DNA from: Ottowia flava
Lineage (GTDB): Bacteria; Pseudomonadota; Gammaproteobacteria; Burkholderiales; Burkholderiaceae_C
Length of the DNA: 64,000 nucleotides
Direction: 5' to 3'
Assembly: GCF_042680565.1 (NCBI RefSeq)
Contig: NZ_JBHUEJ010000016.1
Location: forward strand, 1-64,000
The position numbers and the translations under genes are program-made. Every line of letters begins with the position of its first letter. Position 1 is the first letter of the stretch. Positions 23,596 to 34,259 of this stretch are shown here, in pieces. The notes below the pieces were generated by a model. That model was not told the origin of the DNA. It searched no databases and saw only the letters and a list, made by a program, of their open reading frames with translations.

Positions 23596-24522
23596 TCAGT
23601 AGCCGCGGTCGCGCTGCACCACGCCACTGGGCATCTCGCCGCGCGCCAGTGCCTGCAGCGCACGCACGACCTGCGCCACCGCTTCCGGGCGCAGTGTCTG
23701 CGCGCTGATGTGCGGTGTCAGCGTCACGTGGGGCTGCGTCCAGAGCCAGTGCTCGGGCGGCAGCGGCTCTTCCTGCATCACGTCCAGCGTGGCACCGGCC
23801 AGGTGGCCCTCGTCCAGCAGGGCGCGCAGATCGTCTTCCACCAGCAGCCCACCGCGCGCCACGTTGATGACGTAGCCAGCCAGCTGGATCTGCTCCAGCG
23901 TTTGCCGGTTGAGGAGGCCGCGCGTCGCCGGTGTGAGCGGCAGCAAGCTGACCAGCACGCGTGTGCCCTGCAGGAAGTCGGGCAGACCGTCGTCGCCATG
24001 GAAGCAGCGCACGCCCGGCAGATCGCGCGGCGTGCGGCTCCAACCCAGCACCGGGAAGTCGAACTGCTGCACCGCCTGTGCCACGCGCGCGCCCAGCGCG
24101 CCCAGGCCCATCACCCCCACCGGGAACTCGCTGCGCACATGCGGCCGGCGCGGGCGCCAGCGCGCTTCGCGTTGCTGACGCTCATAGGCGTCGAATTCTC
24201 GAAAGAAGCGGATCAGCGCATGGCACACGTACTCGGCCATCTGCACCGCCATGCCCGCGTCTTCCAGCCGCACCACCGTCATGCTGGCCGGCAAAGGCAG
24301 CGCCATCAGCTTGTCCACACCGGCACCCAGATTCAGCAGCGCGCGCAACTGCGGTTGCTCGTCGATCAGTTGCCGCGGTGGGCTCCAGACCACGGCCGCG
24401 TCGTACACCGGCGGCAAGCCAGGCTGCCACTCATCGAACTGCAGACCGGGCATGCCCCCACGCAGATGGGCCAGCCAGGCTGCGTTGTCCTTGGCTGCGG
24501 GTTGGCAGAGCAGCACTTTCAT
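23596..24522 (-). CDS. ghrA: Glyoxylate/hydroxypyruvate reductase A-like dehydrogenase
   Basis: A 308-residue cytoplasmic NAD(P)H-dependent 2-hydroxyacid dehydrogenase. The N-terminus lacks the usual catalytic-domain sequence of D-lactate types and matches GhrA (NLGAGVDKLM). The nucleotide site is VGVMGLGALGARVAQ. The catalytic Arg lies in NVARGGLLVEDDL, the Glu in LDVMQEEPLP and the His in LTPHISAQT. It reduces glyoxylate to glycolate and hydroxypyruvate to glycerate. It follows the carboxylase alpha-subunit gene on the same strand after a 155-base gap, in which I see nothing else. Confidence 0.87.
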   Translation of the reverse strand: MKVLLCQPAAKDNAAWLAHLRGGMPGLQFDEWQPGLPPVYDAAVVWSPPRQLIDEQPQLRALLNLGAGVDKLMALPLPASMTVVRLEDAGMAVQMAEYVCHALIRFFREFDAYERQQREARWRPRRPHVRSEFPVGVMGLGALGARVAQAVQQFDFPVLGWSRTPRDLPGVRCFHGDDGLPDFLQGTRVLVSLLPLTPATRGLLNRQTLEQIQLAGYVINVARGGLLVEDDLRALLDEGHLAGATLDVMQEEPLPPEHWLWTQPHVTLTPHISAQTLRPEAVAQVVRALQALARGEMPSGVVQRDRGY

Positions 24523-24677
24523 GCCAGCCCCTTGCGTATGGGAACGCTTGCGCGGATAAAAAATGCTGCAGCGCCATCACGGCGACGCGCTTCGGTTCGG
24601 TGGGCGACGGTCATGGTGACCGATGGTCGCACACCAAAGATGGCCGCGGAGCATGCGCTGCGCCGTCGGCCGCGCGT

Positions 24678-26693
<2,016 letters not shown>

Positions 26694-26718
26694 GGGTCTG
26701 TCTCCTAGAAACTCAAAA

Positions 26719-27030
26719 TCAAACTGGGTCCGCTGCGTCCGCCGCATTGGCAGGCAACACGTGGCGGCAATAGCGCCAATCGCTGACCGCCTGGTCGTCG
26801 ATGTAGGCATCGGGTTTGGGCAGAAAGCCCGCAAAGCCGTCTTCGATGCCCAGCTCTACCGCCGACTGGCGCGCATAGTTGGCGCTGCCGGAACTCCACA
26901 AGAACAGGGTCATGCCGCCGGACTTCAAACCCTTCACGGTCTGCACCACGCCCGGCATCGGCACGCGCTTGGCGCCGATGGAGCGCACCAAGGTGTCGTC
27001 GACATCCACAAATACGGTACGCGGGCCCAT
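26719..27030 (-). CDS. Small HAD-like phosphatase domain protein
   Basis: A 103-residue protein. The N-terminus TVFVDVDDTLVRSIG is HAD motif I with both Asp. LFLWSSGSANYAR supplies motif II, and LPKPDAYIDDQAV a motif III/IV-like segment with paired Asp. It lacks a cap domain. The start ATG 27030 follows directly on the DUF4126 stop (TAGATG), so the two are translationally coupled. The substrate is unknown. It sits inside the leucine-degradation cluster with no obvious pathway connection. Confidence 0.72.
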   Translation of the reverse strand: MGPRTVFVDVDDTLVRSIGAKRVPMPGVVQTVKGLKSGGMTLFLWSSGSANYARQSAVELGIEDGFAGFLPKPDAYIDDQAVSDWRYCRHVLPANAADAADPV

Positions 27031-27792
27031 CTACGCCCCTTCCGGCACTGACGCGCCACCGCCGAAGAACGCCCGCAGCTTGCGAATCACCAGTTTCAAG
27101 AACTTGTACAGCACCACCAGCAGCAGCACCGACACCAGCAGCATCAGCACCAGCACGATGGCGAAAGCAAGGGGGTGCTGGGTGGCCAGCCACATGACGA
27201 AGACGACCAGGCCGTCTTCGAAAAACGAGGCCAGCCAGTTGCTGAAAGGCTCAGGCGAGCTGTTGATGGCCGCGCGTGTGGTGGCCTTGGTGGCGAAAGA
27301 CGTGGCCGCGAGCGAGCCGCCCAGCAGCCCCGCGACCAGGCCCATGGTGCCGCTGTCGGCGCCGAACACGCCGGCTGCCAGCAGCGCGCCGGCGGGAATG
27401 CGGATGACCGCGTTGACGCTGTCCCACAGGCTGTCGACCCAGGGAATCTTGTCGGCAAAGAATTCGACCAGCAGCATGAAGCCGCTGGCCGCCAGCACGG
27501 CCGGGTGCATCAGCAGCTTGAGCCCTTCAGGCAGCGGGATCCAGCCGACGTAGCCCATGGCACCGGTCAGAAAAACCACGGCGTACAGGCGAAAGCCGCT
27601 GGCCCAGCCCAGCGCCGCGGCCAGGGCCAGCAGCGACGGCATGTCCATCTTGGCGACCACGGGCGCCACCGCGCCGCCCACGGCCGCACCGGCCTGGCCC
27701 ACCGCGTTGCCGACCGCGGCCGCGCCGTCTGTGGTCGGGTGGATGCCGATGCTGTGCAGCCACTGCACCACGCTTTGCAGCCAATCGTTCAT
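27031..27792 (-). CDS. DUF4126 membrane protein
   Basis: A 253-residue protein. Residues of about 20-45 are Ala/Gly/Val-rich. Then come GFRLYAVVFLTGAMGYVGWI, HPAVLAASGFMLLVEFFADK and TMGLVAGLLGGSLAATSFATK, which are signature blocks of DUF4126. The C-terminal helix is followed by a basic tail (KLVIRKLRAFF). About five membrane segments are likely. The function of the family is unknown. It is coupled to the downstream HAD gene and lies between liuC and liuD. Confidence 0.82.
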   Translation of the reverse strand: MNDWLQSVVQWLHSIGIHPTTDGAAAVGNAVGQAGAAVGGAVAPVVAKMDMPSLLALAAALGWASGFRLYAVVFLTGAMGYVGWIPLPEGLKLLMHPAVLAASGFMLLVEFFADKIPWVDSLWDSVNAVIRIPAGALLAAGVFGADSGTMGLVAGLLGGSLAATSFATKATTRAAINSSPEPFSNWLASFFEDGLVVFVMWLATQHPLAFAIVLVLMLLVSVLLLVVLYKFLKLVIRKLRAFFGGGASVPEGA

Positions 27793-27898
27793 CGTGCCCT
27801 CCTGGCGCGCACCGGCGCGCGCACGTGCAGCGCCACAACGCCGCGGGCGGCGGTGGGGACGACAGTGGCGCGGCGACGCGGTGTGTGGCGGGGCATGG

Positions 27899-27955
27899 TT
27901 GCTATATCAACAATAGCTGGGTGCGCAAGTGGTTGTACGGCTGGAAGGCGATTTG
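27899..27955 (+). repeat. Dispersed repeat, copy 9
   Basis: It reads TTGCTATATCAACAATAGCTG, GTGCGCAAGTGGTTGTACGG, CTGGAAGGCGATTTG. It lies between the liuC stop and the DUF4126 start. Confidence 0.75.
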
Positions 27956-27971
27956 ATGCTCAAACTGATCT

Positions 27972-28757
27972 TCAATCCGCCAGCCACGCTGGCTTGCGTT
28001 TTTGCAGAAAGCTCTGCACGCCTTCCTTGCCTTCATCGCTGGCGCGGATGTCGGCAATGCCTTCCACCGTGCGGTCGATCAGCAGGCGCGAGATGTCGCG
28101 TTCGGCCACGTCCTGCACCAGCTTCTTGCATTCGCGCACGGCATTGGGGCTGGCGCTGGTCAGCGCGTTGACCAACTCGCCCACCTTGGCGTCCAACTGG
28201 TCGGCGGGCACCACTTCGTGCACGAAGCCGACGCGCAGCGCCTCGGCGGCATTGAAGCGCTCGGCGGTCAGGAAATAGCGGTGCGCCGCACGCGCACCCA
28301 TGGCGCGGATCACATAAGGGCTGATGGTGGCGGGGATCAGGCCCAGCTTGACTTCGCTCAGGCAGTAGTGGGCCGTGTCGACGCTGACGGCCATGTCGCA
28401 GGCCGCCACCAGGCCCATGCCACCGGCGTACACATCGCCCTGCACCCGGGCGATGGTCGGTTTGGGGCATTCGTAGATGGCGCGCAGCATGAAGGCCAGC
28501 TTGCCCGCGTCTTCGATGTTCTCGTCGCGCGTGTAGTCCGCCATGCGGCGCATCCAGTTCAGGTCGGCCCCGGCACAGAAGGCCGGCCCTTCGGCCATCA
28601 GCACGATGGCGCGCACCTCGGGCGTTTCACCGAGTTGCACGAAGGCTTGCGACAGCTCGGCGATCACCTCGTCGTTGAAGGCGTTGCGCACGTCGGGGCG
28701 CGACAGCACGATGGTGGCCACACGGTTCTGGGTGGCGATGCGGATGGCGGAAGTCAT
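27972..28757 (-). CDS. liuC: Enoyl-CoA hydratase, probable methylglutaconyl-CoA hydratase
   Basis: A 261-residue crotonase-fold enzyme. The oxyanion-hole blocks are MAEGPAFCAGADLNWMR and RVQGDVYAGGMGLVAACDMAV. SEVKLGLIPATISPYVI carries the catalytic-Glu region. Methylglutaconyl-CoA hydratases favour the NWM in the first block, so with linked liuB and liuD the assignment is good. The start overlaps the DinB stop by ATGA, so the two are coupled. Confidence 0.87.
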   Translation of the reverse strand: MTSAIRIATQNRVATIVLSRPDVRNAFNDEVIAELSQAFVQLGETPEVRAIVLMAEGPAFCAGADLNWMRRMADYTRDENIEDAGKLAFMLRAIYECPKPTIARVQGDVYAGGMGLVAACDMAVSVDTAHYCLSEVKLGLIPATISPYVIRAMGARAAHRYFLTAERFNAAEALRVGFVHEVVPADQLDAKVGELVNALTSASPNAVRECKKLVQDVAERDISRLLIDRTVEGIADIRASDEGKEGVQSFLQKRKPAWLAD

Positions 28758-29266
28758 GCGGGTTTTTGCTCCTGTTGCAGCATGTAGACCAGATCGAGCT
28801 CAGGGCAACGCTGGCCCAGAGCGGTGAGCGCCGCCGTGATCTGTGCGCGGTGGTGCGTACTGTGGTTGAAGACGTGCGCCAGCGTGGGCGCAAACGGCAA
28901 CGAGGCGAAGGTGCCCCGATTGGTCACGTAGTCCAGCGTGCTGGCCCAGCGCTCGGGCGCGATGGCGGCGATTACCGACGGCCAGCGCGTCGCGCCTTCC
29001 AGCAAGCGCTCACCCAGGCGCGCGCGGTCGGCCTCCAGCTCGGTGTCCAACGGGATGCGCTGCGACTGGCCTTCGATGAAGCGCACCTGCCACAGGTGCA
29101 CCTCACCCACCAGCAAATGGTTCAGCGTGCCGTGGATGCTCTTAAAGAACAGCCCCACGTCGCGCCGGTAGTCGTCGTCCGGCAGCACCGCCACCGCGTC
29201 CAGCAGCCGCTGTGTGGCCCAAACGTTGTATCGCGCGAGCGTGGTGAAGTAAGCGACGAGGTCCAT
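28754..29266 (-). CDS. DinB-family putative metalloenzyme
   Basis: A 170-residue four-helix-bundle protein. Metal-ligand candidates are the His of TLNHLLVGEVHLW and the two His of NHSTHHRAQITAAL near the C-terminus, as in DinB/YfiT proteins. These proteins often work as thiol transferases or hydrolases using small cofactors. A role in the leucine pathway is not suggested by sequence. It overlaps liuC by four bases. Confidence 0.82.
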   Translation of the reverse strand: MDLVAYFTTLARYNVWATQRLLDAVAVLPDDDYRRDVGLFFKSIHGTLNHLLVGEVHLWQVRFIEGQSQRIPLDTELEADRARLGERLLEGATRWPSVIAAIAPERWASTLDYVTNRGTFASLPFAPTLAHVFNHSTHHRAQITAALTALGQRCPELDLVYMLQQEQKPA

Positions 29267-29329
29267 GTCAGTCTCCCATCAGCCGTCGACTCGGCCAGCG
29301 CACCGCAACGCAGCGCCAAAGCCCAACCA

Positions 29330-29468
29330 CGCCCCCCACACCCCGGGACGAATGGCCGCAAAGCAGGCCAGCTCAGCGAACGCCGTGCTCGGACCTGCGC
29401 CGAGCACTGGCGTTGTCCCCCCTCGTGCAACAGAGGGGGGAAGGCGCGTCAGCGACTCAGGGGGGTGT
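29330..29468 (-). repeat. Structured dispersed element, copy A
   Basis: It is oriented on the minus strand and starts five bases past the MCC-beta stop with ACACCCCCCTGAG. A C-run/G-run stem follows (CCCCCCTC and GAGGGGGG). Next comes a hairpin at 29379-29414 with arms AACGCCAGTGCTCGG and CCGAGCACGGCGTT and loop CGCAGGT. The tail contains GGCCTGC, GCGGCCATT and GGTGTGGGGGGCG. The skeleton matches copy B at 36867-37045. Confidence 0.75.
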
Positions 29469-29472
29469 TCCA

Positions 29473-31095
29473 TCACATCCTGAAGATGCCGAACTTCACG
29501 TCTTCAATCGGCGCGTTCTGCGCCGCCGACAGGCCCAGCGCCAGCACGCGGCGAGTGTCAGCAGGGTCGATCACGCCGTCGTCCCACAGGCGCGCGGTGG
29601 CGTAGTACGGGTGGCCCTGGTGTTCGTACTGGTCGCGCACCGGGGCTTTGAAGGCCTCTTCTTCCTCGGCGCTCCAGGTGCCCCCCTTGGCTTCGATGCC
29701 GTCACGGCGGATGGTGGCCAGCACGCTGGCGGCCTGCTCGCCGCCCATGACGCTGATGCGCGCGTTGGGCCACATCCACAAGAAGCGCGGGCTGTACGCG
29801 CGGCCGCACATGCCGTAGTTGCCGGCGCCGAAGCTGCCGCCAATGATGATGGTGAACTTGGGCACGTTGGCCGTGGCAACGGCGGTGACCAGCTTGGCGC
29901 CGTGGCGCGCGATGCCTTCGTTTTCGTACTTGCGCCCGACCATGAAGCCGGTGATGTTCTGCAAGAAGATCAGCGGGATCTTGCGCTGGCAGCACAGCTC
30001 GATGAAGTGCGCGCCTTTTTGCGCCGATTCGCTGAACAGGATGCCGTTGTTGGCGATGATGCCGACGGGCATGCCTTCGATGTGCGCGAAGCCGCACACC
30101 AGCGTGGTGCCAAAGCGCGCCTTGAATTCGTGGAACTCGCTGCCGTCGACGATGCGGGCGATGATCTCGCGCACGTCGAACGGCTTGCGCGTGTCGGTGG
30201 GGATCACGCCGTACAGTTCTTCGGCCGCAAACTTGGGCGGCACCGGCACGCGCAAATCGCCGTGCGGCTTCTTGACGTGGTTCAGGTCCGACACGATCTG
30301 CCGCGCCAACGCCAGGGCGTGCAAATCGTTCTGCGCCAGGTGGTCGGCCACGCCGGACAGGCGCGTGTGCACGTCGCCACCGCCCAGGTCTTCGGCACTC
30401 ACCACCTCGCCGGTGGCCGCTTTGACCAGCGGCGGACCGCCCAGAAAGATCGTGCCCTGGTTCTTGACGATGATGGATTCATCGCTCATCGCCGGCACGT
30501 AGGCGCCGCCGGCCGTGCAGCTGCCCATGACCACGGCGATCTGGGCGATGCCTTGCGCGCTCATGTTGGCCTGGTTGTAGAAGATGCGGCCGAAGTGCTC
30601 GCGGTCGGGGAACACGTCGTCCTGGTTGGGCAGGTTGGCGCCACCCGAATCGACCAGGTAGATGCAGGGCAAGCGGTTCTGCGCGGCGATCTCTTGGGCG
30701 CGCAGGTGCTTCTTCACCGTCATCGGGTAGTAGGTGCCGCCTTTCACCGTCGCGTCGTTGCAGACGATCATGCAGTCCACGCCCGACACGCGGCCGATGC
30801 CGGCCACCATGCCCGCTGAAGGCGCGGCGTCCTTGCCGTCTTTTTCGACGTACATGTGCAGCGCGGCGAGCGGCGCGATTTCCAGGAAGGGCGTGCCCGG
30901 GTCCAGCAGCATCTGCACGCGCACGCGCGGCAGCAGTTTGCCGCGGCCAGTGTGCTTGGCGCGCGCGGCTTCACCGCCGCCTTGGGCCACCTGGTCGATC
31001 TGCTGGCGCAGGTCGTCGACTAGGGCGCGCATGGCGTCGGCGTTGGCCTGGAAGTCGGCCGAACGGGGATTGAGCTTGCTCTCGAGTGCGGGCAT
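29473..31095 (-). CDS. liuB: 3-methylcrotonyl-CoA carboxylase beta subunit (carboxyltransferase)
   Basis: A 540-residue cytoplasmic carboxyltransferase. The N-terminal crotonase-like half carries KGGTYYPMTVKKHLRAQEIA and YLVDSGGANLPNQDDVFPD. The C-terminal half has GFAHIEGMPVGIIANNG, NITGFMVGRKYENEGIARHGAK and GGSFGAGNYGMCGRAYSPRF. These are highly characteristic of MCC and geranyl-CoA carboxylase beta subunits. With the alpha subunit at 24678-26693 it forms the holoenzyme. It follows the acyl-CoA synthetase gene after 56 bases that hold a dispersed repeat. Confidence 0.92.
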   Translation of the reverse strand: MPALESKLNPRSADFQANADAMRALVDDLRQQIDQVAQGGGEAARAKHTGRGKLLPRVRVQMLLDPGTPFLEIAPLAALHMYVEKDGKDAAPSAGMVAGIGRVSGVDCMIVCNDATVKGGTYYPMTVKKHLRAQEIAAQNRLPCIYLVDSGGANLPNQDDVFPDREHFGRIFYNQANMSAQGIAQIAVVMGSCTAGGAYVPAMSDESIIVKNQGTIFLGGPPLVKAATGEVVSAEDLGGGDVHTRLSGVADHLAQNDLHALALARQIVSDLNHVKKPHGDLRVPVPPKFAAEELYGVIPTDTRKPFDVREIIARIVDGSEFHEFKARFGTTLVCGFAHIEGMPVGIIANNGILFSESAQKGAHFIELCCQRKIPLIFLQNITGFMVGRKYENEGIARHGAKLVTAVATANVPKFTIIIGGSFGAGNYGMCGRAYSPRFLWMWPNARISVMGGEQAASVLATIRRDGIEAKGGTWSAEEEEAFKAPVRDQYEHQGHPYYATARLWDDGVIDPADTRRVLALGLSAAQNAPIEDVKFGIFRM

Positions 31096-31109
31096 GAAGA
31101 CTCCGGTTT

Positions 31110-31165
31110 GTCTATTGTTTTGATAGCTGTCTGCGCAGGCCCCACTAGGGCTCAGGCCGTCTTTT
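31110..31165 (+). repeat. Dispersed repeat, copy 10 (C-terminus of acyl-CoA synthetase gene)
   Basis: It reads TCTATTGTTTTGATAGCTG, TCTGCGCAGGCCCC, CTAGGGCTCAGGCC. The last codons and stop of the synthetase gene (EQKTA) fall within it. Confidence 0.72.
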
Positions 31166-32858
31166 GTTCAGAAATACCCAATTCTTCGACCATCGCGTCG
31201 CGGATCTTGAACTTCTGGATCTTGCCGGTCACCGTCATCGGGAATTCCTCCACGAAGCGGATGTAGCGCGGCACCTTGTAGTGCGCGATCTTGCCCTTGC
31301 AGAAGTCGCGCACGCCGTCCTCATGAAGCGTCTGGCCGGGTTTGACGACGATCCATGCGCACAGCTCTTCACCGAACTTGGTGTCGGGGATGCCGACGAC
31401 CTGCACGTCCTGCACCTGCGGGTGGCGGTACAGAAATTCTTCGATCTCGCGCGGGTACACGTTTTCGCCGCCGCGGATCACCATGTCCTTGCTGCGCCCG
31501 ACGATGTTGACGTAGCCCTCGTCGTCCATGGTGGCCAAATCGCCCGTGTGCATGTAGCCCTCGGCGTCGATCGCCTCGCGCGTGCGCGTGGGGTCTTCCC
31601 AATAACCCTGCATCACCGAATAGCCCTTGGTGCACAGCTCGCCTGTGGCGCCGCGCGGCAGGGTGGCGCCGGTCTCGGGGTCGATGATCTTCACCTCCAG
31701 GTGGGGCTGCACCAGACCGACGGTGGATACGCGCTTGTCCAGCGGGGTGTCGGTGCTGCTCTGGCAGCTGACGGGGCTGGTTTCGGTCATGCCGTAAGCG
31801 ATGGTGACTTCGCCCATGTTCATGTCGCGCTGCACGCGCTTCATCACCTCGATCGGGCACGGGCTGCCGGCCATGATGCCGGTGCGCAGCGTGGACAGGT
31901 CGAACTCGGCAAAGCGCGGGTGATCCAGCTCGGCAATGAACATGGTGGGCACGCCGTGCAGGCCGGTGCACTTTTCTGCCTGCACGGTCTGCAGCACGCT
32001 GAGCGGCTCGAACGCGTCGTTCGGGTAGACGATGCAGGCGCCGTGCGTCAGCACCGCCAGGTTGCCCAGCACCATGCCAAAGCAGTGGTACAGCGGCACG
32101 GGGATGCACAGGCGGTCTTCCTGCGTCAGCTTCATGGCTTCGCCGATGAAGAACCCGTTGTTCAGGATGTTGCGGTGCGTCAGCGTCGCGCCCTTGGGGA
32201 AGCCCGTGGTGCCGCTGGTGAACTGCAGGTTGATGGGGTCGGTGTTGTGCAGCAGGCGCGCGGTGCTGGCCAGGCGCGGGTCCTGCGGGTCGCCGCTTTT
32301 GAGCAGGTCCGAAAAGCGCGCAAAGCTGGAATGCTCGGCGCCCTCGCCCGCCACGTCAATCCAGAACACGTGCTTCAAATAAGGCAGCTTCTCACTGCTG
32401 AGTTCGCCCGACGCCTGGCCGGCCCATTCGGGCGCCAGCTCCCGCAGCATGCCGATGTAGTCGCTGGTCTTGAAGGTGGGCATGGTCACCAGCGCGGCGC
32501 AGCCGACCTTGTTCAGCGCGTATTCGACCTCGGCCGTGCGGTAGGCCGGGTTGATGTTGACCAGCACCAGACCGACCTTGGCGGTGGCCAGCTGCATCAG
32601 CACCCATTCGGTGTTGTTGTGCGACCAGATGCCGACGCGGTCGCCCGGCTTGAGCCCCAGGCCCAGCAGCGCGCTGGCCAGGCGGTTGACTTCGGTCTGC
32701 AACTGGCGGTAGGTGTAGCGGCGCTGCTGGTGCACCACGACCAGCGCTTCGCGCTCGGGCACGCGCTCCACCATGGCGTCGAAGAACGCGCCAATGGTTT
32801 GCTCGATCAGCGGCGGCTGATCCGCGCCGCGCGCATAGCTGTCGGAACCGGTGGCCAT
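31152..32858 (-). CDS. AMP-forming acyl-CoA synthetase
   Basis: A 568-residue enzyme that activates a carboxylic acid to its CoA ester. The AMP-binding P-loop is LQFTSGTTGFPKGATLTH. YGMTETSP, GYMHTGDLATMDDEGYV and the C-terminal Lys motif TVTGKIQKFKIRD are intact. It resembles medium- or short-branched-chain acyl-CoA synthetases often found with liu genes, so an isovalerate/methyl-branched substrate is plausible but not shown. It is the first gene of the minus-strand catabolic block, and its start is 151 bases from the divergent AraC gene. The final codons are repeat-derived. Confidence 0.88.
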   Translation of the reverse strand: MATGSDSYARGADQPPLIEQTIGAFFDAMVERVPEREALVVVHQQRRYTYRQLQTEVNRLASALLGLGLKPGDRVGIWSHNNTEWVLMQLATAKVGLVLVNINPAYRTAEVEYALNKVGCAALVTMPTFKTSDYIGMLRELAPEWAGQASGELSSEKLPYLKHVFWIDVAGEGAEHSSFARFSDLLKSGDPQDPRLASTARLLHNTDPINLQFTSGTTGFPKGATLTHRNILNNGFFIGEAMKLTQEDRLCIPVPLYHCFGMVLGNLAVLTHGACIVYPNDAFEPLSVLQTVQAEKCTGLHGVPTMFIAELDHPRFAEFDLSTLRTGIMAGSPCPIEVMKRVQRDMNMGEVTIAYGMTETSPVSCQSSTDTPLDKRVSTVGLVQPHLEVKIIDPETGATLPRGATGELCTKGYSVMQGYWEDPTRTREAIDAEGYMHTGDLATMDDEGYVNIVGRSKDMVIRGGENVYPREIEEFLYRHPQVQDVQVVGIPDTKFGEELCAWIVVKPGQTLHEDGVRDFCKGKIAHYKVPRYIRFVEEFPMTVTGKIQKFKIRDAMVEELGISEQKTA

Positions 32859-33008
32859 CTCGCCTGTCTCCTTGTGTTCGCCCTACCCTGGCGCTGGGGG
32901 CCACTTTAGCCAATCGGCGTGACCTCGCGCGACAGCTTACGCCGATCGCTCTCGTCTTTGGTGCCAGCACGGTTGCAGATTGCGCCAAGCTTTGCCACAC
33001 TGCCCACC

Positions 33009-34025
33009 ATGCCCTTGCGCACCGATTCCACGGCCCGCCGTACGCCTTGGCCTTTCGTTGAAGCCGTGCTGCATGCGTACGCGGCGCGCGGGTTGGACCC
33101 CGCGCCAGCACTGCTGGCAGCACATATTGCGCCAGACGCCAATGGCAACTGGCCCGCCCGTGTGTCGGCCCTGCAGTTCGAGCGCCTGTGCGCCGCCGCC
33201 ATGCATGCGCTGGACGACGAGGCGCCCGGCTGGTTCAGCCGCCCGCTGGCCTGGGGCAGCTACGGCCTGCTGGCGCGCGCCTCGCACAGCGCGCCCACGC
33301 TGGGCGTGGCGCTGGGCCGCTGGTGCCGCCACCACGGCCTGCTGACGCGCGACGTCACCCTGCAGCTGACCGATGCCGGCGGCGTGGCCGAAGTGCGCAT
33401 CGACGAACACCGGGCGATGGGTGCGGTGCGCGAATTCGCGCTGACATCGCTCCTGCGCAACGTGCACGGCCTGGCTTGCTGGTGGGTCGATTCGGCCATC
33501 GCGCTGCAGCGCGCCGACTTCCCCTTTGCCGCGCCCGCGCACGCCGAGGTGTACGACACGCTGTTCCCCGGCCCGGTGCGCTTCGGCGCGCCGCACGCCG
33601 CGCTGCGCTTTGACGCGGCCTACCTCGGGCTGCCGCAGCGCCGAGACGCCGCCGCGCTGGACCAGATGCTGCGCCGCGCGCTGCCGCTGATGGTGCTGCC
33701 CTACCGGCGCGACCGCCTGCTGGCGCTGCGCGTGCGCCAGCGCCTGCACGAGCGGCCGACCCACACCGCCACCACGCTGGCGGCCGAGCTGGCGCTGTCG
33801 CCGCGCAGCCTGCACCGCCAGCTGGCGGCCGAGGGCACGCAGCTGCAAACCCTGAAGGACGAAGCGCGCCGCGCGCACGCAACAGAGCTGCTGCTGCGCA
33901 CCCAGCAACCCATGAAGCAAGTCGCGCACGCCGCCGGTTTTGGCAACGACAAGAGCTTCATCCGCGCCTTTCGCAGCTGGACCGGCCAGACGCCGGAGGC
34001 GTTTCGCGCACGGGGTACGCGGTGA
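33009..34025 (+). CDS. AraC-family regulator with OruR-type N-terminal domain
   Basis: A 338-residue DNA-binding protein from ATG 33009. The N-terminal half (about 10-200) resembles the arabinose-binding-like domain of OruR/ArgR-type regulators (ALQFERLCAAAMHALDDEAPGWF, LLTRDVTLQLTDAGG). The C-terminal 100 residues hold the AraC double HTH: LAAELALSPRSLHRQLAAEG and MKQVAHAAGFGNDKSFIRAFRSWTG. It is divergent from the acyl-CoA synthetase and liu genes, so control of that block is a natural guess. Operator sequences are not identifiable by eye. Confidence 0.85.
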   Translation: MPLRTDSTARRTPWPFVEAVLHAYAARGLDPAPALLAAHIAPDANGNWPARVSALQFERLCAAAMHALDDEAPGWFSRPLAWGSYGLLARASHSAPTLGVALGRWCRHHGLLTRDVTLQLTDAGGVAEVRIDEHRAMGAVREFALTSLLRNVHGLACWWVDSAIALQRADFPFAAPAHAEVYDTLFPGPVRFGAPHAALRFDAAYLGLPQRRDAAALDQMLRRALPLMVLPYRRDRLLALRVRQRLHERPTHTATTLAAELALSPRSLHRQLAAEGTQLQTLKDEARRAHATELLLRTQQPMKQVAHAAGFGNDKSFIRAFRSWTGQTPEAFRARGTR

Positions 34026-34259
34026 TTGGCGGAGGCAGAGAGGCCACGCGTTCACCGCGCCGCGAGCGTGTGCGAATCGGCCGCCGCGCAGGCCTTGCGC
34101 GGCCGCTGTCGCCCGCGCGCCAGTGCGGCCTTGGCGAAGGCGGAGTTTCATGATCAAAATGGCCTCTGGCGCTACAACCATCTGCGCAAGCAGCTTCTGT
34201 TTTTGTAGCATTTAGTTTTTATCTGGCGACTGAATTCACCCCGCTGACAGGAGCACGCC
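34026..34259. other. Intergenic region between AraC and amidase genes
   Basis: This is 234 bases with no supported gene. It is very GC-rich up to about 34140, then holds dispersed-repeat copy 11. A ribosome-binding site AGGAG (34249-34253) serves the amidase gene. Confidence 0.6.
34151..34213 (-). repeat. Dispersed repeat, copy 11 (near consensus)
   Basis: In the minus orientation it reads AATGCTACAAAAACAGAAGC, TGCTTGCGCAGATGGTTG, then TAGCGCCAGAGGCCATTTTG. It is one of the most regular copies in the window and serves well as the family reference. Confidence 0.8.

Noticed and set aside
29265..29483. Small plus-strand protein (MAAKQASSANAV...) and a similar minus-strand peptide at about 37021
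   Set aside because: Both are translations of the structured repeat, and the sequence constraint fits stem pairing rather than coding. The hairpin changes alter the peptide without pattern.
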